The notes under the pieces are model-generated. The model was not told the origin of the DNA, did not search any database, and saw only the letters and a list, made by a program, of their open reading frames with translations. This document shows positions 7,170 to 13,135 of a stretch of DNA of 13,135 nucleotides, piece after piece (the stretch's first letter is position 1; every line of letters starts with the position of its first letter). The translations under genes and the position numbers were made by a program. Origin of the DNA: Acidobacteriaceae bacterium (GTDB lineage Bacteria; Acidobacteriota; Terriglobia; Terriglobales; Acidobacteriaceae); the NCBI GenBank assembly GCA_003167305.1, contig PMTP01000091.1, forward strand, positions 2,197 to 15,331, read 5' to 3'.

Positions 7170-8060
7170 ATGAGCGATTTACCGGTTCATGGGCAACCAA
7201 TCATCCTCTTTGCCGAGGAGTGCGACCGGGGAACACTGCGCGAAGAGAACCAGGACTCCGCCATCCATATCCGTATCGCCTTGGGCGACTTGCTGATCGT
7301 CGCCGACGGCATCGGCGAATCCGCTGGAGGGGCCACTGCATCGCGGATGGCGGTCGAGTATTTTTATGCTCACCTGGCGGCCCTGCCGCAAGATTACCCC
7401 GCCGACAACGCTCTCCGCGAGGCAGCGGCGCGCGCCAATGCAAGCATTGTGGTCGCAGCCAGAGCGCCGGGCTCGCCGCACCCGCGCATGGGTTCCACGG
7501 TGGTGGCAGCCCTGCTGCAACAACACGGCGATATTACCAACGCCTGGATCGGCCATATCGGTAACAGCCGCGCTTACCTGATGCGCGCCGGCCGCCTGCA
7601 CTGCCTCACTACTGATCACTCCGCAGTACAGACCCTGCTCAACCACAACCTAATTACTCCGGAAGAGGCGAAGAACCATCCTGACGCCTCGGTGCTGACC
7701 CGCTGCCTGGGCCATCAACTCGATGTGGAGATCGAAATCGAGCAGCTCTCCCTCGCCGTCGGTGACACGCTGCTGCTCTGTTCCCACGGCCTCTGGGGAT
7801 TCGTCCCGGAGTCGGAGATCCAGACGGCGGCAGCCAGTCTCAGCGTTGAGGCCGCCGCCCGCAATCTGCTCGAACTGGCCCTCACCACAGGCGGCCACAA
7901 CAACATTGGCATTGAGGTGGCGCGGCTGATTGCACCTCCCGACCCCGCCTTACGCCCTCAAACTGAGCACCACCCCGCCGCCAAATGGGTTCTCACGATC
8001 TTCCTGCTGGCAATCGCCGGTTTGTGCGTGCTGGCCTGGCTCACCTTCGTGAGCAACTGA
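7170..8060 (+). CDS. Membrane-anchored PP2C-fold protein with altered metal ligands
   Basis: This 296-residue protein has a PP2C (PPM) phosphatase fold at about 10-254 and one transmembrane helix at 273-293, leaving the domain in the cytoplasm. Family landmarks: TLREENQD (22-29), VADGIGES (44-51, normally VADGMGG), MGSTVVAALL (107-116), HIGNSRAYL (129-137, normally xGDSRxYL), TTDHS (147-151), LTRCLG (176-181), LLLCSHGLWGF (201-211, normally SDGL) and GGHNNIGIEV (241-250, normally DNIT). Asp29 and Asp46 remain, but the Asp of SDGL is His206 and the Asp of DN is Asn244, the equivalents of human PP2C-alpha Asp239 and Asp282. It is probably a pseudophosphatase or a much weakened enzyme; that is inference. 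ATG at 7170 has GAGG 7 nt upstream. No kinase or FHA partner is adjacent. Confidence 0.88.
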   Translation: MSDLPVHGQPIILFAEECDRGTLREENQDSAIHIRIALGDLLIVADGIGESAGGATASRMAVEYFYAHLAALPQDYPADNALREAAARANASIVVAARAPGSPHPRMGSTVVAALLQQHGDITNAWIGHIGNSRAYLMRAGRLHCLTTDHSAVQTLLNHNLITPEEAKNHPDASVLTRCLGHQLDVEIEIEQLSLAVGDTLLLCSHGLWGFVPESEIQTAAASLSVEAAARNLLELALTTGGHNNIGIEVARLIAPPDPALRPQTEHHPAAKWVLTIFLLAIAGLCVLAWLTFVSN

Positions 8061-8144
8061 CTCACCCATGCCGCATTTGCTGCATTGAAGCAATAGAAGG
8101 GTATTGCATCTGCCCGGCAATTGTTGCGATTCGATCCGTCCGAA

Positions 8145-9386
8145 TCAGGAACCGCACTCCAGCATCTCTTCCGGAAACTCCGTCGCTGCTGCGTCTTCGG
8201 GCGCGTCATCAGGTTCCGCGCCATTCGCAAGTTGGGCCGCAAAGAATGCATCCACCTGGGCCAGCACCTCGGCTCCGCTCCGCGCCTGATAGATCGCTCC
8301 CCGCAGCTTGGCCCCGCCCGCCACGCCGTGGGTGAACCAGGTGGCAAATTGCTTCATCTTGCCGACTGTTTCGCCAAGCCGCGCGGCGCGGGGCAGGTCT
8401 TTCGTCGCCTCGGCCTCGTCCAGCAGCATCTGAAAGTAAGCCCTGATCATGCGGTAGCGATCGTCCACCGTGGGCCGCTCATAGCTGCCGGTGGCAGTGT
8501 ATTGCGCAATCTGCCTGAAAATCCAAGGGTTCGCCGGCGCTGCACGGCCTATCATCACCGCGTCGCAGCCGGTCTCGGCCACCATCGCCGCCGCATCTTC
8601 CGGAGTTCGTATATCTCCGTTGCCGATCACCGGAATCCCTACCGTCTGTTTGACCCGCGCAATCCATTCCCAGCGCGCCTGGCCGCTATAGCCCTGCTCG
8701 CGAGTGCGGGCATGCAGCGCCAGCCCGTTCAGCCCCTCGGCCTCAGCCATCCGCGCCAGATCCAGGCAAACAATGTCGGCGTCATTCCAGCCCAGCCGGA
8801 ACTTCACAGTGAAAGGGATCGTGACAGCATTGCGCACGGCGCGGAAGATCTCGCCGATGCGCGGCAGGTCGCGCAACAGGCCCGAACCGCCGTTCGAGCC
8901 GACCACCCGCTTAGCCGGGCAGCCCAGGTTCAGGTCCACCAGATCAAAGCCAGTCTCTTCGACAATCCGCGCCGCCTCGGCCAGCGTCTCCGGATTGGCT
9001 CCAAAGAGTTGCGCGCCGATGGGGTGTTCGTCGTCGTAGAAGGTCAGATAGCGCTGACGCTTGCTCTCCCCCATCCGGGCCAGCCCATCGGCCGAGGTGA
9101 ATTCGGTCATCAGCAGCCCGCAGCCGGATTGGGCGTTGGTCACTACTGAATCGACGCAAACCTGATCTTCGATCTCTGATCTCTGATCTCTTCTGAATAA
9201 ACTGGCGTGGCGGATGAAGCGCCGGAAGACGGTGTCCGTGACTCCCGCCATCGGCGCCAGCACCGTCGCTGGAGCCACCACCACCGGCCCCAGGCGCATC
9301 TCCGCCGGCACTCGCGCCTCCGCGGGCATCGCGTGCTCCCTAGGCTCGTCCCAGCCCTTCTTTACGGTAAAGCCCTTGCCCGCCAT
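8145..9386 (-). CDS. dusB: tRNA-dihydrouridine synthase, DusB type
   Basis: This 413-residue FMN enzyme reduces specific uridines in the D-loop of tRNA using NADPH. Landmarks: VLAPMAGVTDTVFRR (about 42-56, FMN site), EFTSADGL (95-102), GAQLFG (124-129), DLNLGCPAKRVV (152-163) with the catalytic Cys156, FTVKFRLGW (192-200), LHARTREQGYSG (224-235) and IGNGDI (253-258). Compared with E. coli DusB, about 29 extra residues sit at 60-88, between the first helix and the GCGLLMTE strand; part of them is encoded by a 7-nt tandem repeat. The C-terminal tail is acidic and low-complexity. ATG at 9386 is preferred over GTG at 9401 because GAGGT lies 4 nt upstream. The gene follows the unknown gene at 9419 after 32 bp, so they are probably one operon. 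It converges on the PP2C-like gene. Confidence 0.95.
   Translation of the reverse strand: MAGKGFTVKKGWDEPREHAMPAEARVPAEMRLGPVVVAPATVLAPMAGVTDTVFRRFIRHASLFRRDQRSEIEDQVCVDSVVTNAQSGCGLLMTEFTSADGLARMGESKRQRYLTFYDDEHPIGAQLFGANPETLAEAARIVEETGFDLVDLNLGCPAKRVVGSNGGSGLLRDLPRIGEIFRAVRNAVTIPFTVKFRLGWNDADIVCLDLARMAEAEGLNGLALHARTREQGYSGQARWEWIARVKQTVGIPVIGNGDIRTPEDAAAMVAETGCDAVMIGRAAPANPWIFRQIAQYTATGSYERPTVDDRYRMIRAYFQMLLDEAEATKDLPRAARLGETVGKMKQFATWFTHGVAGGAKLRGAIYQARSGAEVLAQVDAFFAAQLANGAEPDDAPEDAAATEFPEEMLECGS
9164..9191. repeat. 7-nt tandem repeat inside dusB
   Basis: Four units are seen: GATCTTC followed by three copies of GATCTCT. On the coding strand they encode RDQRSEIEDQ (residues 66-75 of DusB), so all three codon phases of the heptamer are read. 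Confidence 0.85.
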
Positions 9387-9418
9387 GTGTACCTCATCCA
9401 CCGAAATACTAAACTGAA

Positions 9419-9754
9419 TTAGCCGGGCAGCTCATCCACTTCATAGACAAACGGCTTGCCCCGCGAACCCGGATCCCATCCTGCTTCCATCGCCCGGCGG
9501 ATGTGCGCTTCCACCTTCGCGGGAGAGATATTCTGCTTGACGAAATCAGTTCTCGTACAGCCGACCTTCTGCGTTTTCACCGGCGGATACTCCAGATAAA
9601 GCTCACGGCGCACACCCTCCGCAACCTTTACGTGGATGGCCACGCCCCTCCAGCCTTCGGCGGTCGTCAATTGCTGCTCGCGATGCAGATTCCAAATCAG
9701 GCGAAAATCGTCGATAGTCGTCGCAACCTGAATCGAACGCTTTGCGTGCGGCAT
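9419..9754 (-). CDS. Conserved-looking hypothetical protein upstream of dusB
   Basis: This 111-residue soluble protein has no signal peptide, membrane segment or nucleotide-binding motif. Visible parts are VATTIDDFRLIWNLHREQQL (10-29), a strand pair AIHVKVAEGVRRELYLEYPP (39-58), then a helix with EAHIRRAMEAGWDPGSRGKPFVYEV near the C-terminus (82-106). The closing pattern (A...GWDP..RGKPF) is of a kind seen at the end of several small uncharacterised bacterial proteins, but I cannot name a family. ATG at 9754 is chosen because GGGAG lies about 8 nt upstream; the longer frame to 10045 runs antisense into rpmE and is not believable. It lies 32 bp before dusB on the same strand and behind the rpmE terminator, so it probably heads a two-gene operon. 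Confidence 0.75.
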   Translation of the reverse strand: MPHAKRSIQVATTIDDFRLIWNLHREQQLTTAEGWRGVAIHVKVAEGVRRELYLEYPPVKTQKVGCTRTDFVKQNISPAKVEAHIRRAMEAGWDPGSRGKPFVYEVDELPG

Positions 9755-9820
9755 ATCAAATCTCCCAATCAAAACCAAACAGCTCGCATGAAATCGTTCA
9801 AGTGCACAGCAACACAGCAA

Positions 9821-9842
9821 GGCCTCCGCCATGGCGGAGGCC
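9821..9842 (-). terminator. Palindromic rpmE terminator
   Basis: A perfect 22-bp palindrome (half-site GGCCTCCGCCA) begins 31 nt after the rpmE stop on the minus strand and is followed by the moderately T-rich TTGCTGTGTTGCTG. It fits an intrinsic terminator with a tight loop, though the U-tract is poor. Confidence 0.65.
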
Positions 9843-9872
9843 CAATCGTGCGAACCGTTTGCCGGAACGCGG

Positions 9873-10112
9873 TTACTTGCTGGCTGCTGCCGCTGCCACA
9901 GCCTCGTCGGACTTGGCATATTTGCGGCGGAAGCGCTCGACGCGGCCCGCTGTATCCACCAGGCGCTGCTTGCCGGTATAGAACGGGTGGCATACCGAGC
10001 AGATTTCCACGTGAATGTCGCCCTTATGGGTCGAACGGGTCTCAAAGTGGTTCCCGCAGGCGCACTTCACCTGCACCGCGGCGTAGTTGGGATGAATCTT
10101 TTCCTTGGGCAT
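9873..10112 (-). CDS. rpmE: 50S ribosomal protein L31, zinc-binding type
   Basis: This 79-residue ribosomal protein L31 is part of the central protuberance of the large subunit and contacts the small subunit. Conserved: [10 protein letters not shown] at the start, CACG (Cys17, Cys19), then [26 protein letters not shown] (37-61) with Cys38 and Cys41. The CxC...CxxC set marks the zinc-binding (C+) form, which in many bacteria can be replaced by a zinc-free paralogue in zinc starvation; no such paralogue is in the window. The tail is Ala-rich. The ATG at 10112 is fixed by homology; longer in-frame sequence reaches into repeat DNA. A clear promoter lies at 10150-10178 and a terminator at 9821-9842, so it is a single-gene unit. 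Confidence 0.96.
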   Translation of the reverse strand: MPKEKIHPNYAAVQVKCACGNHFETRSTHKGDIHVEICSVCHPFYTGKQRLVDTAGRVERFRRKYAKSDEAVAAAAASK

Positions 10113-10149
10113 CTCGCTAGACAGACCTTTCCTGCAATGCTTCTCTTCC

Positions 10150-10178
10150 ATTGTAGGGGGATTCGGCGGGAATGGCAA
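10150..10178 (-). promoter_or_regulatory. rpmE promoter (sigma-70 type)
   Basis: On the minus strand, TTGCCA (10173-10178) and TACAAT (10150-10155) are exactly 17 bp apart, each matching consensus at 5 of 6 positions. The start of transcription would be near 10143, about 30 nt before the rpmE ATG. No Zur-like dyad is seen in the boxes. Confidence 0.7.
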
Positions 10179-10188
10179 TTGCCGTGAA

Positions 10189-10211
10189 GCAGGGAACAGG
10201 GAATAGGGAAC
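10189..10211. repeat. 7-nt tandem repeat, left arm of inverted pair
   Basis: Three units AGGGAAC, AGGGAAT, AGGGAAC (10191-10211) lie 11 bp upstream of the rpmE -35 box. Positions 10189-10210 are the perfect reverse complement of 10310-10331. Confidence 0.85.
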
Positions 10212-10295
10212 AGTGCTGCGGCAAGACATCATCCCTCGTCAAAACCCAAACTGAGTAGACAAAAATGTCATGTGAGTGAAAAAGCGCTGAGTATT

Positions 10296-10331
10296 ATTCC
10301 TATTCCTTATTCCCTATTCCCTGTTCCCTGC
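10296..10331. repeat. 7-nt tandem repeat, right arm of inverted pair
   Basis: Clean units ATTCCCT (10309-10315), ATTCCCT (10316-10322) and GTTCCCT (10323-10329) are preceded by decayed ATTCCT and ATTCCTT. The array supplies the last nine codons (REQGIGNKE) and the stop of the SGNH hydrolase gene. Confidence 0.85.
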
Positions 10332-11127
10332 TTTTTAGCGCCTGCTCAATCCCGGCCTCCACCAGCGGCGCCATCACCGCGTAGCCGGCGGGGAGCGGAT
10401 GCACACCATCTTGGCTCAGGGCGGCTGGCAGGCCGTCGCGGCTGTCCTTCATCGCCGCATGGTAGTCCACATACACATGGCCGTTTTCCGCCGCATAGGC
10501 CTTGATCCACGCATTCAAAGCCAGCACCTTGGGCGCGGGAACCATTCCCGGCTTCCAGGGAAAATCGAAGGCCGGCAGCACCGAACACATCACCACGCGG
10601 ATGTGGTGGGCCGCGGCCAACTCGGCCATCGAGGCCAGATTGTCTTCGGTCTGCTCCAGCGTCATCGGCCCGGTGTTGCCGGCAATATCGTTGATGCCGG
10701 CCAGAATCACCACCACCTTCGGCTGGAGCGCGATCACGTCCTGGCGGAAGCGCACCAGCATCTGCGGCGTGGTCTGTCCGCTGATGCCGCGATTGATGTA
10801 CGGCTTGCCGGTAAAGGAGCCATCCAGGACGTCGAAGTGCCAGCCCTCGGTGATCGAATCTCCCATGAATACCACGCGGTTTTCGCCCGCGGCGGGCGGA
10901 GCCAGCTTCAAATCAGCCTCCTTGAACTTCGCCAGCCAGGGGAAATCCGTGAGCAGGCGCGCGTTGTACTCCTTCTGCCACTCGGAAACGGGCGCGGTCT
11001 GCGGCGCTGCGGACGAAGTCTTGATCTCCGGCGCGGCGACGGAGGTCTGGGCCGTCAGCGGGGAATGGTACAGCAGGGCGGCGAGCGCGAGAGCGGCCAA
11101 AGCGGCGCGTAAAGACATTCGATTCAC
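10300..11127 (-). CDS. Secreted SGNH/GDSL-family hydrolase
   Basis: This 275-residue exported esterase/lipase-type hydrolase has a signal peptide at 1-26 (VNRMSLR, a Leu/Ala core, LTA before Gln27). SGNH blocks: VVFMGDSITEGW (85-96) with nucleophile Ser91, NRGISGQT (112-119) with the oxyanion Gly, LAGINDIAG (142-150) with Asn146, and DGVHPLPAGY (240-249) with Asp240 and His243. All catalytic residues are present, so it should be active; substrates in the family include acetylated sugars and lipids, and nothing here decides between them. GTG at 11127 is preferred because GGGAG lies 7 nt upstream; the TTG at 11160 has no support, and ATG at 11118 is too far from the site. The last nine residues come from a tandem 7-nt repeat and probably do not matter for folding. 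It is a lone gene. Confidence 0.92.
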   Translation of the reverse strand: MNRMSLRAALAALALAALLYHSPLTAQTSVAAPEIKTSSAAPQTAPVSEWQKEYNARLLTDFPWLAKFKEADLKLAPPAAGENRVVFMGDSITEGWHFDVLDGSFTGKPYINRGISGQTTPQMLVRFRQDVIALQPKVVVILAGINDIAGNTGPMTLEQTEDNLASMAELAAAHHIRVVMCSVLPAFDFPWKPGMVPAPKVLALNAWIKAYAAENGHVYVDYHAAMKDSRDGLPAALSQDGVHPLPAGYAVMAPLVEAGIEQALKSREQGIGNKE

Positions 11128-11184
11128 GTGGGATCTCCCAGATCGTCCTTGATGCTCCAATTGTCCGTGACCGGACTCGATTTA

Positions 11185-11226
11185 GCTGTTAACTGACCAC
11201 TGACAACTGACTACTGTCCACTGCTA
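11185..11226. repeat. 7-nt tandem repeat, ACTGNCN type
   Basis: Six consecutive heptamers: GCTGTTA, ACTGACC, ACTGACA, ACTGACT, ACTGTCC, ACTGCTA. The array lies between the divergent SGNH and DnaC-like genes. A small inverted repeat, CGATTG-TAGA-CAATCG (11229-11244), follows directly. Confidence 0.85.
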
Positions 11227-11333
11227 ACCGATTGTAGACAATCGCGCCAAAGCATGACCAAGGCCTTTTTCCACATTAGGGGACTGCCAATGCACCGCCG
11301 CCTTGAGCCAGCCGGTGCGCTACGCTTAGAGAG

Positions 11334-12119
11334 ATGAGCGTGTGCGCAATCTGCGATGGAGTTGGGCTGGTGCGGGTGGTCAATCCTGCCGGCAAGTGGA
11401 TTTCGCGCGCCTGCGATTGCCAGGAGATGGAGCGCGAGCAGCGCCGCCTAGCCGCCGCCCACATCCCCGAGCGCTACCGCCATTGTTCCCTGGACAACTA
11501 TGTCACTGTCCGTTCCAAAACGCATACCTCTCAGCGTGAAGCCCGCAGGACTGCTTGTTCGTTTGTCAATGAATTCCCGGTAGGCACCGGCGGCAAGGGG
11601 CTGTTGTTTACCGGCTCGATCGGCGTGGGAAAAACTCATCTGGCCGTGGGTGTGCTGAGCCGGCTGGTGCAGGAACGCGGCGTCAAAGGCCTCTTCTGCG
11701 ACTACCGCGAACTGCTCAAAAGCATCCAGAATAGCTACAACGCCCAAGTACAGACCACGGAACTCGAACTGCTCAAGCCGGTCTTCGCCGCTGAAGTGCT
11801 GGTGCTGGACGACCTGGGCGCGCAAAAGCCGAACGATTGGGTCTGGGACACGGTCGCGTTGATTCTCAACTCGCGTTACAACGACAAACGGTCGACCATC
11901 ATTACCACCAACTACGCTGACCTGCCGGCCGGTGGCGGAAATCTGACCGATGTTGATCGCGCCGCTCGCGAACAAACCCTCGGCGACCGCATCGGCGACC
12001 GCATGAGATCCAGGTTGGCCGAGATGTGCGTCCGGGTCGAGATGACCGGCGAAGACTACCGCCAGAGCGTCAAACGCGCCAGCTTCGGCGATAAGCCGCA
12101 TTCCCCGCTTTCATCTTGA
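11334..12119 (+). CDS. DnaC/IstB-like AAA+ ATPase
   Basis: This 261-residue ATPase of the DnaC/IstB helicase-loader family has an N-terminal cysteine pair set (CAIC at 4-7, CDC at 27-29) suggesting a small zinc ribbon, and a helix with YRHCSLDNY (48-56). The AAA+ core shows Walker A GSIGVGKT (94-101), Walker B VLVLDDLGA (155-163), sensor 1 ITTNY (190-194) and the arginine-finger region GDRIGDRMRSRL (217-228). By family it would help load the replicative helicase DnaB onto DNA, or assist a transposase as IstB does. No IS21 istA, dnaB or dnaD-like gene is adjacent, which favours a chromosomal DnaC-like loader. ATG at 11334 has only a weak AGAGAG site. No separate partner gene is seen downstream, and no clear promoter was found. 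Confidence 0.88.
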   Translation: MSVCAICDGVGLVRVVNPAGKWISRACDCQEMEREQRRLAAAHIPERYRHCSLDNYVTVRSKTHTSQREARRTACSFVNEFPVGTGGKGLLFTGSIGVGKTHLAVGVLSRLVQERGVKGLFCDYRELLKSIQNSYNAQVQTTELELLKPVFAAEVLVLDDLGAQKPNDWVWDTVALILNSRYNDKRSTIITTNYADLPAGGGNLTDVDRAAREQTLGDRIGDRMRSRLAEMCVRVEMTGEDYRQSVKRASFGDKPHSPLSS

Positions 12120-12276
12120 CCAGCGCAGCGCCAGCCCTAGGCGCCGCAGGCCTCACTGGGTCCGGTGATACAGTCAAGTTGAAAGCCACAGGCCGTGCTC
12201 GCGGCGACTGTGTGATTCAACACACTTTTCACGTAGCGATCAGATCAGGAGCCTTGGCGGCAGGCGGTTCTAGCCC

Positions 12277-12423
12277 TCAAAACACCCAAAGGCTTCCCAG
12301 CACCAGCAGGATGGCGGCAACGGTAACAGCCTGGTAGACCCAATCCTCTGTCTGCCCGGAGCGCGCTTGCTCAACGGGAGGCGCTGGCATGGAGATGGAT
12401 GCGGTTTGGGGGGAAGGTTGCAT
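12277..12423 (-). CDS. Small tail-anchored membrane protein
   Basis: This 48-residue protein has a Pro/Ser/Gln-rich N-terminal half (1-26) and a single hydrophobic helix at its very end (WVYQAVTVAAILLVLGSLWVF, about 28-48). Only two residues or fewer remain beyond the membrane, so the N-terminus should face the cytoplasm or be free. ATG at 12423 is preferred over a longer frame to 12486 because GGCAGG lies about 7-10 nt upstream. I know no family; single-helix proteins of this size often act as small subunits or stabilisers of membrane complexes, which is only analogy. It converges on the DnaC-like gene. Confidence 0.55.
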   Translation of the reverse strand: MQPSPQTASISMPAPPVEQARSGQTEDWVYQAVTVAAILLVLGSLWVF

Positions 12424-12785
12424 CGCAAACCTGCCTTTCTCTGCCTTCCGACAAGGGTTACGGATTCCGGGGCTGGCCGGTTTCACTGTTGATCGTTAGA
12501 CGCCTGATTCCCCTGGAGAGACACCTTGAAATTCTGAAGAACGCACAAAATTGTGACGCTGATTTGCCTATCGGTCACGTGCGAAAAAGCATTACCAGTC
12601 CCGCAACGAGCGTTGTTACGGTTGGCACTCCCGGACAGGCGTGCGCCTCCCCGTCCAAGGGAGCCCCGGAGCCGTCTGCCGGGGCCGCAATGCCGTTCCA
12701 ATTCGGACTCGACAAGGCGAGGATGCACGATTCCGCCGAAATTATCTACATTTCCCGGAGAATTTTGGCGTTTAAGGCCTCCGGC
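12424..12785. other. Non-coding stretch with adjoining hairpins
   Basis: I find no believable gene here. Two hairpins adjoin: CTCCC/GGGAG (12647-12663, 7-nt loop) and GCCCCGG/CCGGGGC (12663-12685, 9-nt loop). A short dyad, CACAA-AA-TTGTG, lies at 12544-12555, upstream of the small membrane protein on the minus strand. Their roles are unknown. Confidence 0.4.
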
Positions 12786-12816
12786 TTGACCACAGGCCCA
12801 ATCTTTCCCGTATCAT
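12786..12816 (+). promoter_or_regulatory. Candidate rpsU promoter
   Basis: TTGACC (12786-12791) and TATCAT (12811-12816) each match the sigma-70 boxes at 5 of 6 positions, but the 19-bp spacer is longer than ideal. The transcript would start near 12823, about 30 nt before the rpsU start. Confidence 0.5.
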
Positions 12817-12853
12817 TAAAGGTGCCCCTAGGCAGGTTTGGAGGTGGATTTTT

Positions 12854-13051
12854 TTGGCAGAGGTTCGAGTGCAAGAAGGCGAGCCGCTGGAAAATGCGCT
12901 GCGCCGGTTCAAGCGGAAGGTACAGCAGGAGGACATCATCAAGGAAGTCAAGCGTCACTCCTACTACCTGAAGCCCGGTGAAAAGAAACGCGTAAAGGCG
13001 GCTTTGGCGCGCAAGCGGAATCGCAAGAAGGCTCGTAAAGAGGCTGACTAG
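12854..13051 (+). CDS. rpsU: 30S ribosomal protein S21
   Basis: This 65-residue S21 is a small-subunit protein near the 3' end of 16S rRNA that helps initiation. The sequence is typical: VRVQEGEPLENALRRFKRKV (4-23), then a highly basic second half with KRHSYYLKPGEKKRVKAALARKR. The length is normal for the family. The start codon is TTG at 12854, fixed by homology and by GGAGGT (12840-12845) 8 nt upstream; no ATG is available near it. A non-ATG start with a strong site may tune its level, which is inference. It has its own promoter candidate and a strong terminator at 13074, so it seems to be a single-gene unit rather than part of the rpsU-dnaG-rpoD type operon. Confidence 0.96.
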   Translation: MAEVRVQEGEPLENALRRFKRKVQQEDIIKEVKRHSYYLKPGEKKRVKAALARKRNRKKARKEAD

Positions 13052-13073
13052 CTTTACAACAATCGTGACAGAC

Positions 13074-13122
13074 GCCCCGGCGGCTCCCGCAATCCGATGC
13101 GGTCAGACCCGCCGGGGCTTTC
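13074..13122 (+). terminator. rpsU intrinsic terminator
   Basis: A perfect 10-bp stem, GCCCCGGCGG (13074-13083) against CCGCCGGGGC (13109-13118), has a 4-bp inner stem (CCGC/GCGG) in its loop and is followed by TTTCTGTT. It begins 22 nt after the rpsU stop. Confidence 0.85.
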
Positions 13123-13135
13123 TGTTGCGATTCAC

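Noticed and set aside
8128-8146. GATTCG/CGAATC dyad at the end of dusB
   Set aside because: Only 6 bp, overlaps the stop codon and has no U-run, so I do not call it a terminator.
8121-9149. 342-codon open frame on + opposite dusB
   Set aside because: It is the antisense shadow of dusB, whose conserved motifs and start are clear. High GC keeps antisense frames open.
9164-11226. CRISPR array as an explanation for the short repeats
   Set aside because: The units are 7 nt, contiguous and without spacers, and no cas gene is present.
12399-12971. 190-codon + frame running across the gap into rpsU
   Set aside because: It overlaps rpsU in another frame, has no ribosome site, and its translation shows no protein-like pattern.

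Overview
The window looks like a chromosomal segment of a high-GC bacterium, most likely an acidobacterium (Acidobacteriota, Terriglobia-like). That placement is inference. It rests on the gene mix: gatB, a dusB with a lineage-type loop, rpmE, rpsU, a DnaC-like loader, a LysW-like mini-protein, a carboxypeptidase-regulatory-like secreted protein and a DUF4097-like lipoprotein. Start codons include many GTG/TTG. No tRNA, rRNA, CRISPR array or intact mobile element was found.

Layout. (1) 1-1074: remains of an HDOD-domain gene on +, meeting the 3' end of a rhomboid-family membrane protein on - that has lost its catalytic residues. (2) 1267-1962: a promoter, a LysW-like acidic zinc-ribbon protein and an overlapping secreted beta-sandwich protein, closed by a GC-rich hairpin. 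(3) 1982-2764: divergent VOC protein and winged-helix regulator. (4) 2777-4269: three minus-strand genes: a doubtful small ORF, an NTF2-like protein, and a lipoprotein with exact 18-residue repeats. (5) 4383-5912: gatB. (6) 5913-7169: an eroded zone with an ORF lacking a good start and an internally deleted IS1595-family transposase. (7) 7170-8060: a membrane-anchored PP2C-fold protein with altered metal ligands. (8) 8145-10112: dusB, an unknown gene and rpmE on -, then an SGNH hydrolase (10300-11127). (9) 11334-13122: DnaC/IstB-like ATPase, a 48-residue tail-anchored protein, and rpsU with its own promoter and terminator.

Three signals stand out. First, two unrelated enzyme folds (rhomboid and PP2C) each keep the scaffold but have lost key catalytic residues, suggesting binding or regulatory roles; a third loss, in the transposase, is ordinary decay. 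Second, tandem arrays with a strict 7-nucleotide period occur at four places with three different unit sequences. One lies inside dusB, one forms the 3' end of the SGNH hydrolase gene, and two of the arrays make a perfect 22-bp inverted repeat beside the rpmE promoter. Third, a lone LysW-like carrier protein ends in a run of glutamates instead of the usual EDWGE tail.

Housekeeping translation genes (gatB, dusB, rpmE, rpsU) are scattered among accessory genes. No large operon or complete new multi-gene system can be shown from the sequence alone.
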